Positions 1-11,020 of a DNA stretch of 64,000 bases are shown piece after piece (the stretch's first letter is position 1; each line of letters starts with the position of its first letter). Below the pieces are notes generated by a model. The model did no database searches. It saw only the letters and a program-made list of their open reading frames with translations, and had not been told where the DNA came from. The DNA is from Antitrichia curtipendula. Taxonomy: Eukaryota > Streptophyta > Bryopsida > Hypnales > Leucodontaceae. The position numbers and the translations under genes were made by a program. Location: NCBI GenBank assembly GCA_951230915.1, contig OX579635.1:11408001-11472000 (forward strand), written 5' to 3'.

Positions 1-1460
1 GTACATACACACTTAACTGACTTGAGGAACTCCCAGTTTTAAAATAGATGGAAATCAGTCATTTTAAAGTTAGAAAAAAGTTTAGTTGACCATTCATGAG
101 AAAAAATGGCTTTTCAAGTATCTAAGGTTAATACCCTACAACATTGCAATGCAATCCAAAAGCTTCCTTTTAGATTGTAAAATAATTGGAATAAACCTTT
201 TGCAATGCATATAAATGCAAGAGTGGTATTCATTAAGGTTACAAAATCGTGACTTTCACGGGAACTTTCAATCCGATTCTACACTAAAGTTGTCATAATG
301 TCAATCCCTTACAATTATGATGAAACTATAGACCTACAGTAATATGCAACAGGGGCAATTGAGCCTATAAGAATGGGTCACAATTGGAGTGGAGGTGATT
401 TTGTATTATCTTAATTAAGTATGAACATATACATAGAATGTATTAATGATGAGCATGCTCATTAATGGCAATGACTTTTTTAAAAGGTAAAAAATACTTG
501 TTATTTCTAAACAAAAGTTTGATTTATGTAAAAATTATGGTTAGGCAAATCTTTTAGAATTTTGCATCTTTGAAAATAATTTAAAAAATCATAGCAAAAT
601 TAAAAATGGACAAGCCTACATAAAATCTATTATGTTTTTCAAAGGAACAATAGGATTATAAAGGTTAATCTTAGTGCATCATCGATGCATCTTAGCAAAG
701 GCTCATTATATTATCGGGTATATTATATAAATTGAATGACTAATGTAGAATATAAAAATTCAAATTAAGTATTATTAAAAAGCACATCAACAAATTAAAT
801 AATTTGATAAAACAACTTTTAATTTGGATTTTAGACCACCAAAATAGACTCCATCAAAAGCAAGAAAAACAAGAAAAATTGTGATAATTAAATTTGCATT
901 TTTGTTGTGCCATTGACATTAACTTCTTCTTTTTAAGTGATTGGTCATGTTTCATATTTTCATTACAATCTTTTTTTGTCTTTTAGCTACCTTCTATTTT
1001 GGTTGCCCAGAGTCCAAATTTAGTTATATCTACTTATATAAATTTTGATGTACATCCAATGACAATACTCTTAAGTTCTAATTCCATGTCAATCAATCAA
1101 AAGTTATTTAACCCAAAACACATATGAAGACGTTTTATGTCCTTTGGATGTTTTTAGGGAGGTCTCAAGGATGGAAAATAACATTTTTTCATCAAATCTT
1201 TTTTGGGAAGTTGCTTGAATTCAATTTCAAATAAAAAATTAAATATTCTCTTTTTGTGATATTTTTTATTTTTCTACATAAAATGGCAAATCCAAGGGTC
1301 ACCATATAGTGTATTTTGAAAATTAATGCTCTTTTATTTGAATTTGAATTTGGACCATGTAGTGTATTTTATCCTTATTCAAAAATTCGCAATTACTTCA
1401 AATTTTCACAAAAATTATCTGAAAATTTTAAGACTTATAGAAGTTAAATAATTATGTCTT
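1..1460. other. AT-rich intergenic DNA, no gene seen
   Basis: No reading frame of convincing composition is present on either strand. The stretch is strongly AT-rich, with many short A and T runs, and I recognise no transposon protein or RNA gene in it. Confidence 0.6.
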
Positions 1461-1584
1461 TAAAATAAAATAAAATAAAATTTAAATTAAAAATAAAAAT
1501 AAAAATAAAAATAAAAATAAAAATATGTATGTATGTATGTATATGTATGTATATGTATGTATATGTATGTATATGTATGTATAT
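1461..1584. repeat. compound microsatellite (TAAAA)n / (AAAAAT)n / (TATG)n
   Basis: The tract opens with four TAAAA units, passes through a short interruption into AAAAAT units, and ends in TATG units that become an alternating TATG/TATA pattern. It is a simple-sequence repeat and is expected to vary in length between individuals. Confidence 0.9.
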
Positions 1585-1871
1585 AGTTATAGAATGACAG
1601 TCAATATACAAAGAGAGGATCTTTAAGGTTTGAAAAAGTGGTCATAGGCTCATCCCTTAAAGGTTAATTAGCCCGACCATTTTATGGGATGATTTTTAGC
1701 AATGTATTGTTGAATTTTTAGTTTTTTAGTTGAAGAATGTTGATGATAACTACCAATATGAGTGATATTATGTTTGCCCAAGCAAGTGAAATGGCATAAA
1801 ATTCTTGAAGGAATTTTGAATAGTTACTCCTTCAATAATTCCATTATTATGGGAATAAACTTCCAACGATA

Positions 1872-2126
1872 CTACACTAAATAGTGAAATTAGGTTGCCT
1901 TAACAATTAGGTTGCCTTACCCAAAGAAGTTACCTTGTGACACATTGTTTGTCCGCATGGAGGCACGTGTGACTTTCTAAACTTGGGCCATAAACCAGTA
2001 CACCAATCCATGCAACATACATAGTTTCTATACTACCACATCCTTCTACAATAATAATGCATATTCATATAGTGTAGAATGTCAAGAAATTAGTGAGGGG
2101 CAACCTAATTTTACTATTCAATGTAG
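1872..2126. mobile_element. MITE, family A (255 bp)
   Basis: The left end, CTACACTAAATAGTGAAATT, is matched in inverted form by the right end (2099-2126), giving imperfect terminal inverted repeats of about 28 bp that both continue into AGGTTGCC. ATA flanks the element on both sides (1869-1871 and 2127-2129), a possible 3-bp target duplication. There is no coding capacity. A second copy of the same length lies at 28421-28675, where the internal sequence runs in the opposite direction. It is a non-autonomous DNA transposon; the superfamily is not certain. Confidence 0.8.
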
Positions 2127-2724
2127 ATAATTGATTATGCAAAATTGATTGAATTCTTGTATGTTCTTTTCATTCTTTGTCATGCAACGTGATGACTCAA
2201 CAATGAAAAGCATATTCTTTAGGTAGGAAGGGATAGTATCTCCATCCATCCAAAGAGTAGGCTTCAAGGTTGCTGAAGTGAAGAAGGAACAAGGGTTGCT
2301 ATTATGCAAGCCTAGCAGTGTGAGTCCATGAGCCTAGAAGACTATACACCTATTGGTTATAGGTGTCAATATTATAGAAATCTTCCATGATTATAGCGTA
2401 GCTATGTTATATATACCTATATTATAGATGTTTATGTTATAAGCACCTTCAATTCAATGGTTGTAAAATATATGCATATGCACATTATGCTCAAGACTCA
2501 CATGCTCGCATTCTCAGATTCACACAATAGCATTGTTGATGAGAGAACAACCTTCTATTTAAAAAGAAAATTTTGCTTCATCAGCATGGGATTTGCTCCA
2601 ATATTCTTTCAGTCCTACCTTTCTGAATTCATCATTGAATAAATTAATTGATTTTGTAGGGGTTGGAGAAGGTGACACCAATTTCTTCACATCCAATTGT
2701 TGCTTGCCAGGATATTTGGTTAAT
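2127..2724. other. intergenic DNA, no gene seen
   Basis: The stretch is AT-rich. A short frame at 2457-2642 has no recognisable domain and I do not support it as a gene. Confidence 0.5.
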
Positions 2725-3300
2725 AAGGTAGGTGGCTCAAAAAGCGACCCTTTTCTTCAAACAATCTTGTAGGGTGCTCTAAAATGGAGAGTAAATGGTT
2801 CTAAAATGGATTACCAACCTCTCTTAGTGCATGGTGTTGCATAATTAAGGTTTGTCAATGGATGGAACAAGAGCCAAGGATGGTCCATTTCAAAGCCAAG
2901 GTGTGTCCACTTAATTTTTCTAAATGAGAATTGATTGCCCAATTGCCTTCTTACAATTGTTAAAAGAATGTAGGGTCCCTTTAAGTTTAGTAAGGGTTGC
3001 ATTTAAGAACCTTGTGTATTACTTTTTGAATGCCGTAGTGTTTGTTTTTGGTCAAGCCATATCTTTTTTCAGACTGCACATGTGCAAGTTTTCACAAATA
3101 GGTGAAATGGCATAATTCTTTGAAAATTCATACAGAATTCATAAATAATTCATAAGTGCTCCAAAAATATGGAACCACTTGTGTTAGATTTATGCATCAA
3201 TTTGTCTTCACGTGAAAAATAAGAAAAAACATTTTGGGCATCCGAAAACCATAAAAGGCCCAACAACCCTTAAAAGGTCGCTTTTTGATCCACCTACCTT
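2725..3300. mobile_element. MITE, family B long form (576 bp)
   Basis: The ends are near-perfect inverted repeats of about 25 bp, beginning AAGGTAGGTGGCTCAAAAAG and closing with the reverse complement. The interior encodes nothing convincing. The right half, including a stretch around a CCACTTGTGTTAGAT motif, is shared with the elements at 3345-3757, 5031-5636 and 25401-25812. The copy at 5031 is the same long form in inverted orientation. No exact target duplication is visible. Confidence 0.8.
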
Positions 3301-3344
3301 ATTGTTCAAGGATGGGAGATGAGGTCGGAAAAAGAGCAGACACT

Positions 3345-3757
3345 AAGGTAGGAGGCTTTGAAATCGCTCAAGCATTAAGAACCGCCCCTATAGATGGCTC
3401 TTGAATGGAACGAGGTGATCTTTAAATGGAACAAAGTGATCCTTAAATTGACCGCTATAGTGCTATGAATGAATTAGAAAAAAAGTGGTCCCAACCAATC
3501 ATTGGCTTTGCTTTTTTCCATCTTGCAAGTGAGCAGTTTATAGAAGACCTAGGGTCACAAATAGGGACCTACGATACATCTCCTTTGAAAATTCATAACT
3601 AATTCAATATTGCTCAAAAAAAAATGAAACCACTTGTGTTAGATTCCTCGTCTATTTTTCTATCTCTGAAAAATGAATTAAAAATACTACCAACCAAGGA
3701 AGCATATGAAAAAGGCAGATCAGCCCTTAGATGGGCGATTCAAGAGCCTCCTACCTT
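3345..3757. mobile_element. MITE, family B short form (413 bp)
   Basis: Terminal inverted repeats start AAGGTAGGAGGCT and end with the complementary AGCCTCCTACCTT. ACT flanks both sides (3342-3344 and 3758-3760), which fits a 3-bp target duplication. The right half aligns with the element at 25401-25812, including a shared AAAAAGGCAGATCAGCCCTT block. An apparent 100-codon frame inside it, at 3624-3926, runs past the element end and is not a gene. Confidence 0.8.
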
Positions 3758-5030
3758 ACTCCCGCCTTGTTTAAAGATACATAACTACTCTGAATTAAGT
3801 GACCATATATTCTATCATTGTATTCTATTGTTGGTCAAGTTGTATTCTGTTGCGGACCATTGGGGCACGCAATGGTTTCCCAGACTTGTCTTTCTTTTGG
3901 CCCCAAGGTATACGACATGTTTCTAACATTGTTAAGCATTTTTGTATATGTCCAATTGAACGATGGCGGTTGAAATAATTATCTCTGGTCAAGGATTGAA
4001 TAGAAATAATGAAGATTGCACTAATTTTTTCATCAAGCCTTTGAAAGTAGTTGAAATTAAGGAAGTGTAGATTACAGTCTGGCTTGTTTTTGATGTATAG
4101 GCAAACCTATTTCCAAAAAGTGCAAAACCAAAAAATTTGTCTTAACAACTTCATTAGGTGTCAATGTGTCATTACTGTGTCATTGCAAGAAACACCGTCA
4201 TTTTTGGCTCAAAATAGGCCTAGTATTGTAGTACTATGACCTTTTAGAATTTTTTTAAAAATGAAATAAAATATGGATAATTTTTAAAGCACTAAAAGTA
4301 GTATGTCTCTCAAAATTAAAGCCTAGAAAAATTTATCTCTAAAAGTTATGTACAAAAAAAAGAGCAATGAAAAATACCAGGAAAATAGATAAATAGTAAA
4401 AAATAATAAAAGAAATCATTTTTCCTAACTTGAAGGTACTCCTCCTCAACAATTTTCATCTTGGGAAAAGAAAAATTGTCTTCTACACTTGCACAAAGGT
4501 AGTGTTTTTTGAACACATGTAGAAGGTTGAAACTTCAATATTTTTAGAAAATCTCTTCTTAGGCTTGTGTAACTGTAATAGAAGTCCTTGTATCCCAATT
4601 TTCACCTTCAAATTTGCATTTGTGGCTCAAAAACAATACTAAAAAGACCAAGGTGAACATCCAATTAGGGTCTGTTTAAAAATATTGAAGTGATCTTAAA
4701 ATATTTGAAAAAATTACCCAATGTTGAAAACTAATACAAGTACTTTCATTCCAAGTTTCATAGAAAACAAACATACTACGCAAAAGTTATGAGCAAAAAA
4801 CCACCTATCTAAAGTCAAGGGGACCAAAAATAGGACAAGTGTTTCTTGCAATCACCCTATTTGTCATACGATAATGAAACCGTCCTCATTATTTGACATC
4901 ATATTCCCCTCATTCATGAATACATATCACCCTATCTTGCCGACAAATAGAAACAACCCTATGTTTGAAACAAGTTGTACATGCCTTAGGGCCAGCTTAC
5001 ATCTGAGCCCGGTGGGTAAGAAAAGCAACT
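3758..5030. other. intergenic DNA, no gene seen
   Basis: AT-rich sequence without a supportable frame. Around 4780 it carries a motif of the form CAAAAGTTATGAGCAAAAA, which recurs in related form near 17140, 26170, 41340 and 55430. This suggests scattered fragments of an old repeat family. Confidence 0.5.
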
Positions 5031-5636
5031 AAGGTAAGTGGCTCATAAAGCGACCCTTTAAGGGCTGTTGGGTCTTTTTGATGTGTTTCAGATGCTCAAA
5101 AATATTTTCCCTTATTTTTCACTTGAAGGAAAATTGATGCAAAATCTAACACAAGTGGTTTCATAATTTTTGGAGTATTTATGAATTACTTATGAATTTC
5201 CAAAGAATTCTGCCATAGGCAACTATTTGTGATCCTAGGTCTTACAAAACCCACACACATGCAGTCTGAAAAAAGATATGTCTTGACTCAAAACAAGCAC
5301 TGTGGCATGCAAAAAGTAATACACAAGGTTCCTAAATGCGACCCTTACTAAAATTAAATAGATCCTACATTCTTTTAACATTTGTAAGAAGACAACTGGA
5401 CAATCAATTCTCATTTAGAAAAATTAAGTGAACACACACTGGCTTTAAAATGAACCCTCCCTAGCTCGTAATCCATCCATTGGCAAAGTTTGAAGCAATA
5501 AATGACAAGTCTTAATTATGCTCACATTGTTGACAGTCCACTTAATGTCCGTTTTAGAACCACCACTTAATGTTTGTTTTGGAACCACCTACATGACTGT
5601 TTCAAGAAGCGGATCGCTTTATGAATCACTTACAAT
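5031..5636. mobile_element. MITE, family B long form, inverted copy
   Basis: The left end, AAGGTAAGTGGCTCATAAAG, and the diverged right end near 5610-5636 form imperfect inverted repeats. The sequence from 5031 to about 5220 is the reverse complement of the right third of the element at 2725-3300, so the two copies lie head to head about 2 kb apart. The right terminus is degraded, so its last bases are uncertain. Confidence 0.7.
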
Positions 5637-5734
5637 AGAAGACAAGAACAGTGCCACTGATGATCGGTAAGCGCGGAAAGAGGAGAGGCAGTTCCATTGA
5701 TATCAGTGTAGAAAACACTGTAGAAGGAGCATAA

Positions 5735-6127
5735 AAGTGCTGTCTCTATTTTGGCATTGCTGATTGCTCCTACCCACCAATACATGTAAGTTGGCCCTTA
5801 TTACTTAACCAGCAATTCACCAGTGTTGCACTGGGGCAGACCGCTGGAGATGCTCTAGCCACGCCATGGCGGGGATCACCATGGAAACAAGAAATGCATG
5901 ACTGAGAAAAGAAAAAGGAGCATATCAAGTATGATGAGTTCGTACGGTACTACCAAGGCTTCACAGCATCAAAGAGATCCAGTGAAACTAAATTCAAACT
6001 GGCTTTTGCAAGCAATCCATTTGGCATCATGCCAGGTGCTACCAGGAAAAAAAAAGGGGCAAATGATCACACAAAGCAACCACTGCTGCAAAATCAAATG
6101 CCCAGGTCACACCTCACGTTCAGGTGA
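5735..6127 (+). pseudogene. unrecognised coding fragment with an in-frame TGA
   Basis: One frame stays open from the stop before 5735 to a stop at 6125-6127, apart from a single TGA at 5903-5905. The translation looks like real protein rather than chance: the first part contains GQTAGDALATPWRGSPWKQE, and the part after the TGA reads HIKYDEFVRYYQGFTASKR and then FASNPFGIMPG. The composition is more balanced than in the surrounding AT-rich DNA. I do not recognise the family. A possible donor (CAG|GTGCTA) follows the FGIMP segment, so it could be one or two exons of a larger gene or a piece captured by a transposon. No start codon or upstream exon could be assigned. Confidence 0.4.
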
Positions 6128-6422
6128 TGCACCACCACCCCCACCTACTATACCCTACGAGAAGGTCAGATTCGGCATAAAATTAAGTCATTTTTGTATG
6201 AAAGTGCCACATGTCGAATTGATAATGATGTGAGGTGATGTGGATCCCTGAGAATCTAACATGGAAATTCAATTTCTGATAGCCAAATCGGACCTTCAGG
6301 TATTATTTATATATATGATTTTGGTGAATTAGTGGCGGGTTTTTTTGTCAAAATCTTAACTGAAATTGACACCTGCAAACTTTACGCTACAAAATTTGGC
6401 AGGAAGCTAAACCTACAGTACA

Positions 6423-6636
6423 AACTAGACCCAACTAGGTGAATTTATTTGTAGGGAAGATACAAGAATTTTATATTTGCCACACATGATAAAATTTGAA
6501 AAAATTGAAATCATATAGGCCCCAAATTAGCTAGGAGGTGTGAAGGACATAGCCAAATGAATGGCACAAAATAGGAGGCTTTTTTTTTCCTCCACAATTA
6601 CCGTGTAGAACACAAAATTCACCCCGTTGGATCCAG
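6423..6636. mobile_element. MITE, Mutator-like family C, degraded copy
   Basis: The interior (about 6460-6590) aligns with the interior of the element at 25039-25274; both contain an AATTTT.TATTTG..CACATGAT block, CCCCAAATTAG, and later GGCACAAAATAGG. The ends form an imperfect inverted repeat of about 24 bp (AACTAGACCCAACTAGGTGA and its partner near 6613-6636). No target duplication is visible here. Confidence 0.55.
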
Positions 6637-6727
6637 TTCGTAGCACAGGTTTAGCGACCTGTCGTTAAGCACTCCGGAACCCTTTGCTTTAGAAAAAACA
6701 ACTTGATTTTGGAGCGTAATGCTTCCG

Positions 6728-6786
6728 TTACAGCTCCTGGCACTGGTTACAGTGCCTGGCACTATAACCGGTGCCAGGAGCTGTAA
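6728..6786. repeat. near-perfect hairpin, 22-bp arms
   Basis: TTACAGCTCCTGGCACTGGT at 6728 pairs with its complement at 6765-6786, with 21 of 22 positions matching. The 15-nt loop is itself a palindrome (AGTGCC-T-GGCACT), so the whole 59 nt can fold into one almost continuous stem or a cruciform. It has no coding role I can see. Confidence 0.85.
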
Positions 6787-6822
6787 TCAGTACCTGGTAG
6801 CTCGTGCTTAACGCAGCAGGAC

Positions 6823-6932
6823 CCCCACCACTCGGGCATCCCGCTGTGTGAGGTCCCCGCCACTCACCCTCGGGCGACGCCCTCGGGCCTCGTTGCAGGG
6901 CCCTCACACAGCGGGACGCCCTCGTGGTGGGG
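6823..6932. repeat. GC-rich foldback, 31-bp arms
   Basis: The arm at 6823-6853 (starts CCCCACCACTCGGGCATCCC) matches the reverse complement of 6902-6932 at 28 of 31 positions. The 48-nt spacer is also GC-rich. It stands out sharply from the AT-rich surroundings and lies 37 bp beyond the first hairpin. Together they look like a compound foldback element or an inserted, inverted GC-rich segment. Confidence 0.8.
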
Positions 6933-7544
6933 CGTCCCACTATACAAAATTTGCAGGAAAATATCAAATTCGCCAAAATTTGGATGAAGAATGTGTGACA
7001 GTAGCAATGGAATAGATGAAAGTACTTCAGTAATGGATGGATGGACACAAATGGACGGTTAAGTAGTACAGTTCTACCTGTCTGCATTTCAAATTGCATG
7101 GCGCCTGGACAACGGAACAGCGCTCACCCCGCCACCCCGCCAAGGGCCGCTGACTCGACATCCGAGCTGACGCTGGAACCCATGACGGATGAGGTGGACG
7201 GGTCCCGCCTACTATATTCTGACACGTGGAATCCCGCCCTCGAAGTGCTTCCGTTCCCTCCCTCACGCCTGTGTAAGTTAGATCCGCCGAACATTCGTGA
7301 ACTGCACAGTGCACACCGGCAACCTAGCCACTATAACTGCGTCTCCGTCGCTAACCTGGATCATCGGCTGCGGATATGCACAAGCAGATCCATCATGTCT
7401 CACAGCAGTAATATGATTTCTACGAATGGCAGCAACTGGACAGACATCGATGCAAGCACAGGCGCAGTCTCACAACTCCTGCGTTGTTGATGGTCGGGGA
7501 GGTTCCGGAGAGGGTAACTTCGTTATCAAAGCAACCACTCTGTT
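6933..7544 (+). other. upstream region of the F-box/kelch gene
   Basis: The sequence becomes GC-balanced from about 7080. It is probably the promoter and the start of the 5' leader of the F-box/kelch gene. A 149-codon frame at 7041-7490 shows no domain and is not supported. No clear TATA box was fixed. Confidence 0.4.
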
Positions 7545-7895
7545 TCGAGTTCAGCGTCCCGGGCAGGAGTTCCCACAGTTTTTTTGCTCATCTTGGTACC
7601 AGGTTGCCGACGGATCGTGCGGCACAATCTTGGGATTTTCCAATCCTTTCTAAACAGAGTTTGGGTGTTTTGGGAAATTTTCGAGAGTTTCGCAGTTGTT
7701 AGCTCATCTTGTTACAGGGCCGCCGACGGATCGACTGTAATTTGCCGATCCTTACATTACAGATTTCGGGTTTGGGAAATTTGGGGAGAGTTCCGCAATT
7801 TTTTGCTCATCTCAATACCAGGCTGCCGACGGATCAAGCAGACTTGGAATTTTCCAATCCTTTCCAAACAGTTTCTGGGTTTTAGGAAATTCTGG
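7545..7895 (+). repeat. three imperfect ~100-120 bp direct repeats in the F-box gene leader
   Basis: The core GCCGACGGATC occurs at 7606, 7722 and 7824. Each copy is preceded by GCTCATC (7585, 7702, 7805) and by a variant of GAGTTTCGCAGTT. Two copies are followed by TTTTCCAATCCTTTC. The array ends about 10 bp before the proposed start codon of the F-box protein, so it most likely lies in its 5' leader or core promoter. Confidence 0.75.
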
Positions 7896-7905
7896 GACTC
7901 GAGTG

Positions 7906-10900
7906 ATGGGAATGATGGGGGCATCGTCGACGGGGCTGAGCAGAGGCTGTACACCGAAGACTTCACGGCCTGACCCCAGTGTTGCCCCAGAGGTCGATCC
8001 CTTTCAAAAGGTGAAGGAGATCGATGGCGAATGTGGAGAATTGAAAGCTGCGGGTGACCATGTCCCCGAGTGCCTGTCTGAGAGGCGAGGCAGTCGAGCG
8101 TTGATGCAGAGAATGGAAGTTGAGGAGCAGAGGGCGCCCATCCTGGCCCTGCCAGACGATGTGATGACGCTCGTATTTGCGCGCTTGCCACGCCACAGCC
8201 TGGTGATGGCGCGCGTGGTGTGCTCTTCCTGGAAGCGGGTGGCGGAGCAGCAGGAATTGGCGTCGTTGCGTCGGAAGGTTAGTAACCCGAATTCGATCTC
8301 AATTTCCTCTGTGATAGTAACCCTTTGCATCATCTCAACTCGCACTCTGTGGTTGCGTATCCATAGATCTCTCAGTGAGATCTTTCATGTTGTGTATACT
8401 TCTGGTTTGAAAAATGTCCACCTCTGCAAGGGAGTCACTGTCCCCGCAGTAATTTCATTAGCGAGTGTGCTCTTTGTAGAATATTAAATCTTATATCCTT
8501 CTAAACGTCGAAATGTACTAATACAGGATAGGGTCAAAAAGCAGTTGGAGTTCGAATGGCGATCGAGAATCCGCTCTACACTTGTTGAAGTCCGTGTTCT
8601 CTCATATGCATGCGACTTAATAATGTGATGACACAAAAGAGAGTGGAGATAGTGAGAGTTGACAGTGAGTTTTGAACTGGGTATGTCTGTGGCCTAACGA
8701 CAGAACAGAGAACGTGACATTGAAAAGGTCGGTTGTACTTCTGTGAGTATTTCAAGTTACAAAATTTTCGGGGGTTGCCAACAAGGGTTGTAAGACGTGT
8801 ACATGTGCACTTGTCCGTGTAATTGCCGAATATAGGGATACTACTTGAGTTTTGTGCTTCAATTTTGCAAGAGCTCTCAAGTTTTGAAGTGGTTTTGCAG
8901 ATTGGCGTTGCGGAAGGATGGATATATACAGTCGCAGAGACGCCCGAAGGAACTCCATTCCACGCATACGACCCAATTGCTGCCAAGTGGTTCATTCTGC
9001 CTCCCACGCCTGGTCGTTCGAAAGCCGGCCAACAATGGCAGGGGTTTTCTTGCGTTGCACTCGGGCATAGAATCCTCCTCATTGGTGGCACCCGGTCGCA
9101 AATGAGTCCCACTTCAGCCCAGTATTCTCCAGGTGCTCCTCAAACCTTATACCTCATATTTTCTTCTTACACCTCAAAGTCTCACACCTCTTATGGAGTA
9201 TTTGTTATTTTGGCCAAAGTGTAGCATTCAAGTGCTGAAAATTTCCCAAGTGCTCTGATGGATTTTTTGGTCGACCCCCTAAAAGCTGACAGCCCTGAAA
9301 TGTAGGATTTGTATATATCCGATTTTAAATGATTGTCTCAAATCGCCTTAGTGGGGCTTAAGTTATCCCTCTCCAGGTTTAGATATCCCTTTGGTGTGAA
9401 TGTACCCGAGGAGTGTGGAGGCTGCATCTCTCCACCATTTATCGTAGCAAAGTGTTTCAGACATTGTAGAGTGCATGAAGAGTGGATGTAGAGAGCAAGG
9501 ATGAATTGAATCCAAAACTGCAGATATTAGCAAAGCTTTCACAATGTGGCAACATTGAGATTAAGATGTTATGCAAAAAGAATTTAGATTCTTTTGCAAG
9601 AGTGTTGATGCAGCTTCTCAAGAATGTTATGCATTGTTTGATGTGTCACCCACGATGTAATCCACTACAGCTGCAAAAGGGATTGAAATTGGGAATCAAA
9701 ATTAAACCATTCTTTGCATGTTGCAGCTGTGGTATGCAGTGACGTGGTAATATACGATGCGCTCACGAACAAGTGGTCCAAAGGCGCAAACATGAGCACA
9801 CCCAGAAGCTGGGCAGCAGCAGCAGTGGTAGGAGGCAAAGTGTACGTAGCGGGAGGCCAAGGGAACACCAAGTTTCTGGACTCCGCGGAAGTTTATGACC
9901 CAGAGAGTGATTCGTGGCAGACGATTGCCAGCATGGGAGTTGTGAGGTCGAGTTGTCTAGGAGTGGCCCTGGATGGCCAGTTCTGGGTCATTGCTGGGGA
10001 GTATGAGTGGTATTACTATGCCAACAATCAGAAGAGGTCTGCCGAGGTCTATGATGTCCAGACCGACTCGTGGCGCTGCGTCCGTAACATGTGCCTTGAT
10101 GACAACAAGGTATAACTCACGCTTCAGCTCATTTCGACCTTTCCGGATTTTTAGTCTGTGATTACATATTTAGTAATTCCCAACACAAACTGAATTTGAT
10201 TCAAAATCTAACAACATTCATTGAAAATGCCTTGAAACGTTCACGTGCAATAGTCTTTTTCAAGTTGCCAGTGCCGTTCTTATCTCAAAAGTTAAGCTTC
10301 GAGAAGAAAATCGTAGAGGAAAGTGACTCCAAATTAGTAAAAATGGTGGGACTGTCATGTCAGAATTGGCAGGTATACTTAAGGTTGACTACAGGCAAAG
10401 TAGTTTTGAGTTGCCCCACTGAAAGCAAAGCGCAATTGAACCTAAATTTCAGAGTTCAAGGTTTCAGTTGGCCACCTGAAACCGCACCCGAGTACTGGAA
10501 AGTCCTACTTTTCAAAGGTCTAGGTTCTAGTTTGCAGAGTTTTGAGCACTTGCAGGAAACATTTTTGGTTCTCTGCAATCCGCCATTTTAACGAATATAT
10601 GGCCTCCAGTGACAATGTTTGCGTTTTTTAATTCAAATTCCAAGTATCTGAGTGGTCCTGTTGCCTGTGGATGAGTAATTTCAGGTGATGGAACCGAGTG
10701 CAGTTGTAGACGGAGAGCTCATATGCATGCACCAGAGAAGAATCATGGCATACGAGAAGGATTCCAACACATGGAACCTGCTGGGCCACAGCTGTCACAG
10801 CAACTCACGATTTGGGTTCGCCTGTGAGAGCGTGGGCAGCAACTTGTACATCATAGGGGGCGCTAATTCGAAGAGCTGTCAACGGTACAGCACTCCGTTG

Positions 10901-11020
10901 AACACGGTGGAGATTTGCAACCTCAAGGATGCCCTACCGTCGCAGTTGTGGTGGACGCTGGGAGCGAACATGAGCCCTGGCCAGGGCATTGTGTCGGCAT
11001 CCACGGTGGCGTATTTGTGA
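7906..11020 (+). CDS. F-box/kelch-repeat protein (four exons, about 440 aa)
   Basis: Exons are 7906-8277, 8901-9132, 9727-10109 and 10685-11020; introns are 623, 594 and 575 bp, all GT-AG, and the phases join cleanly. Proteins of this family are substrate receptors of SCF ubiquitin ligases: the F-box binds SKP1 and the kelch propeller selects the target. The F-box is at about residues 80-122 (ILALPDDVMTLVFARLPRHS, then VCSSWK). It is followed by GVAEGWIYTVA, the usual link in this family, and by kelch blades with the GG pairs in LLIGG, VYVAGG and YIIGG and the spaced Y/W of VYDPESDSW and VYDVQTDSW. The start is the first ATG of the frame; ATG at 7912 or 8104 is also possible, so the Gly/Ser-rich first 80 residues are uncertain. 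The target is not predictable from sequence. Confidence 0.9.

Noticed and set aside
7041..7490. 149-codon open frame upstream of the F-box gene
   Set aside because: No domain, overlapped by similar-length frames on the other strand, and it lies in GC-balanced promoter/leader DNA where long chance frames are expected.
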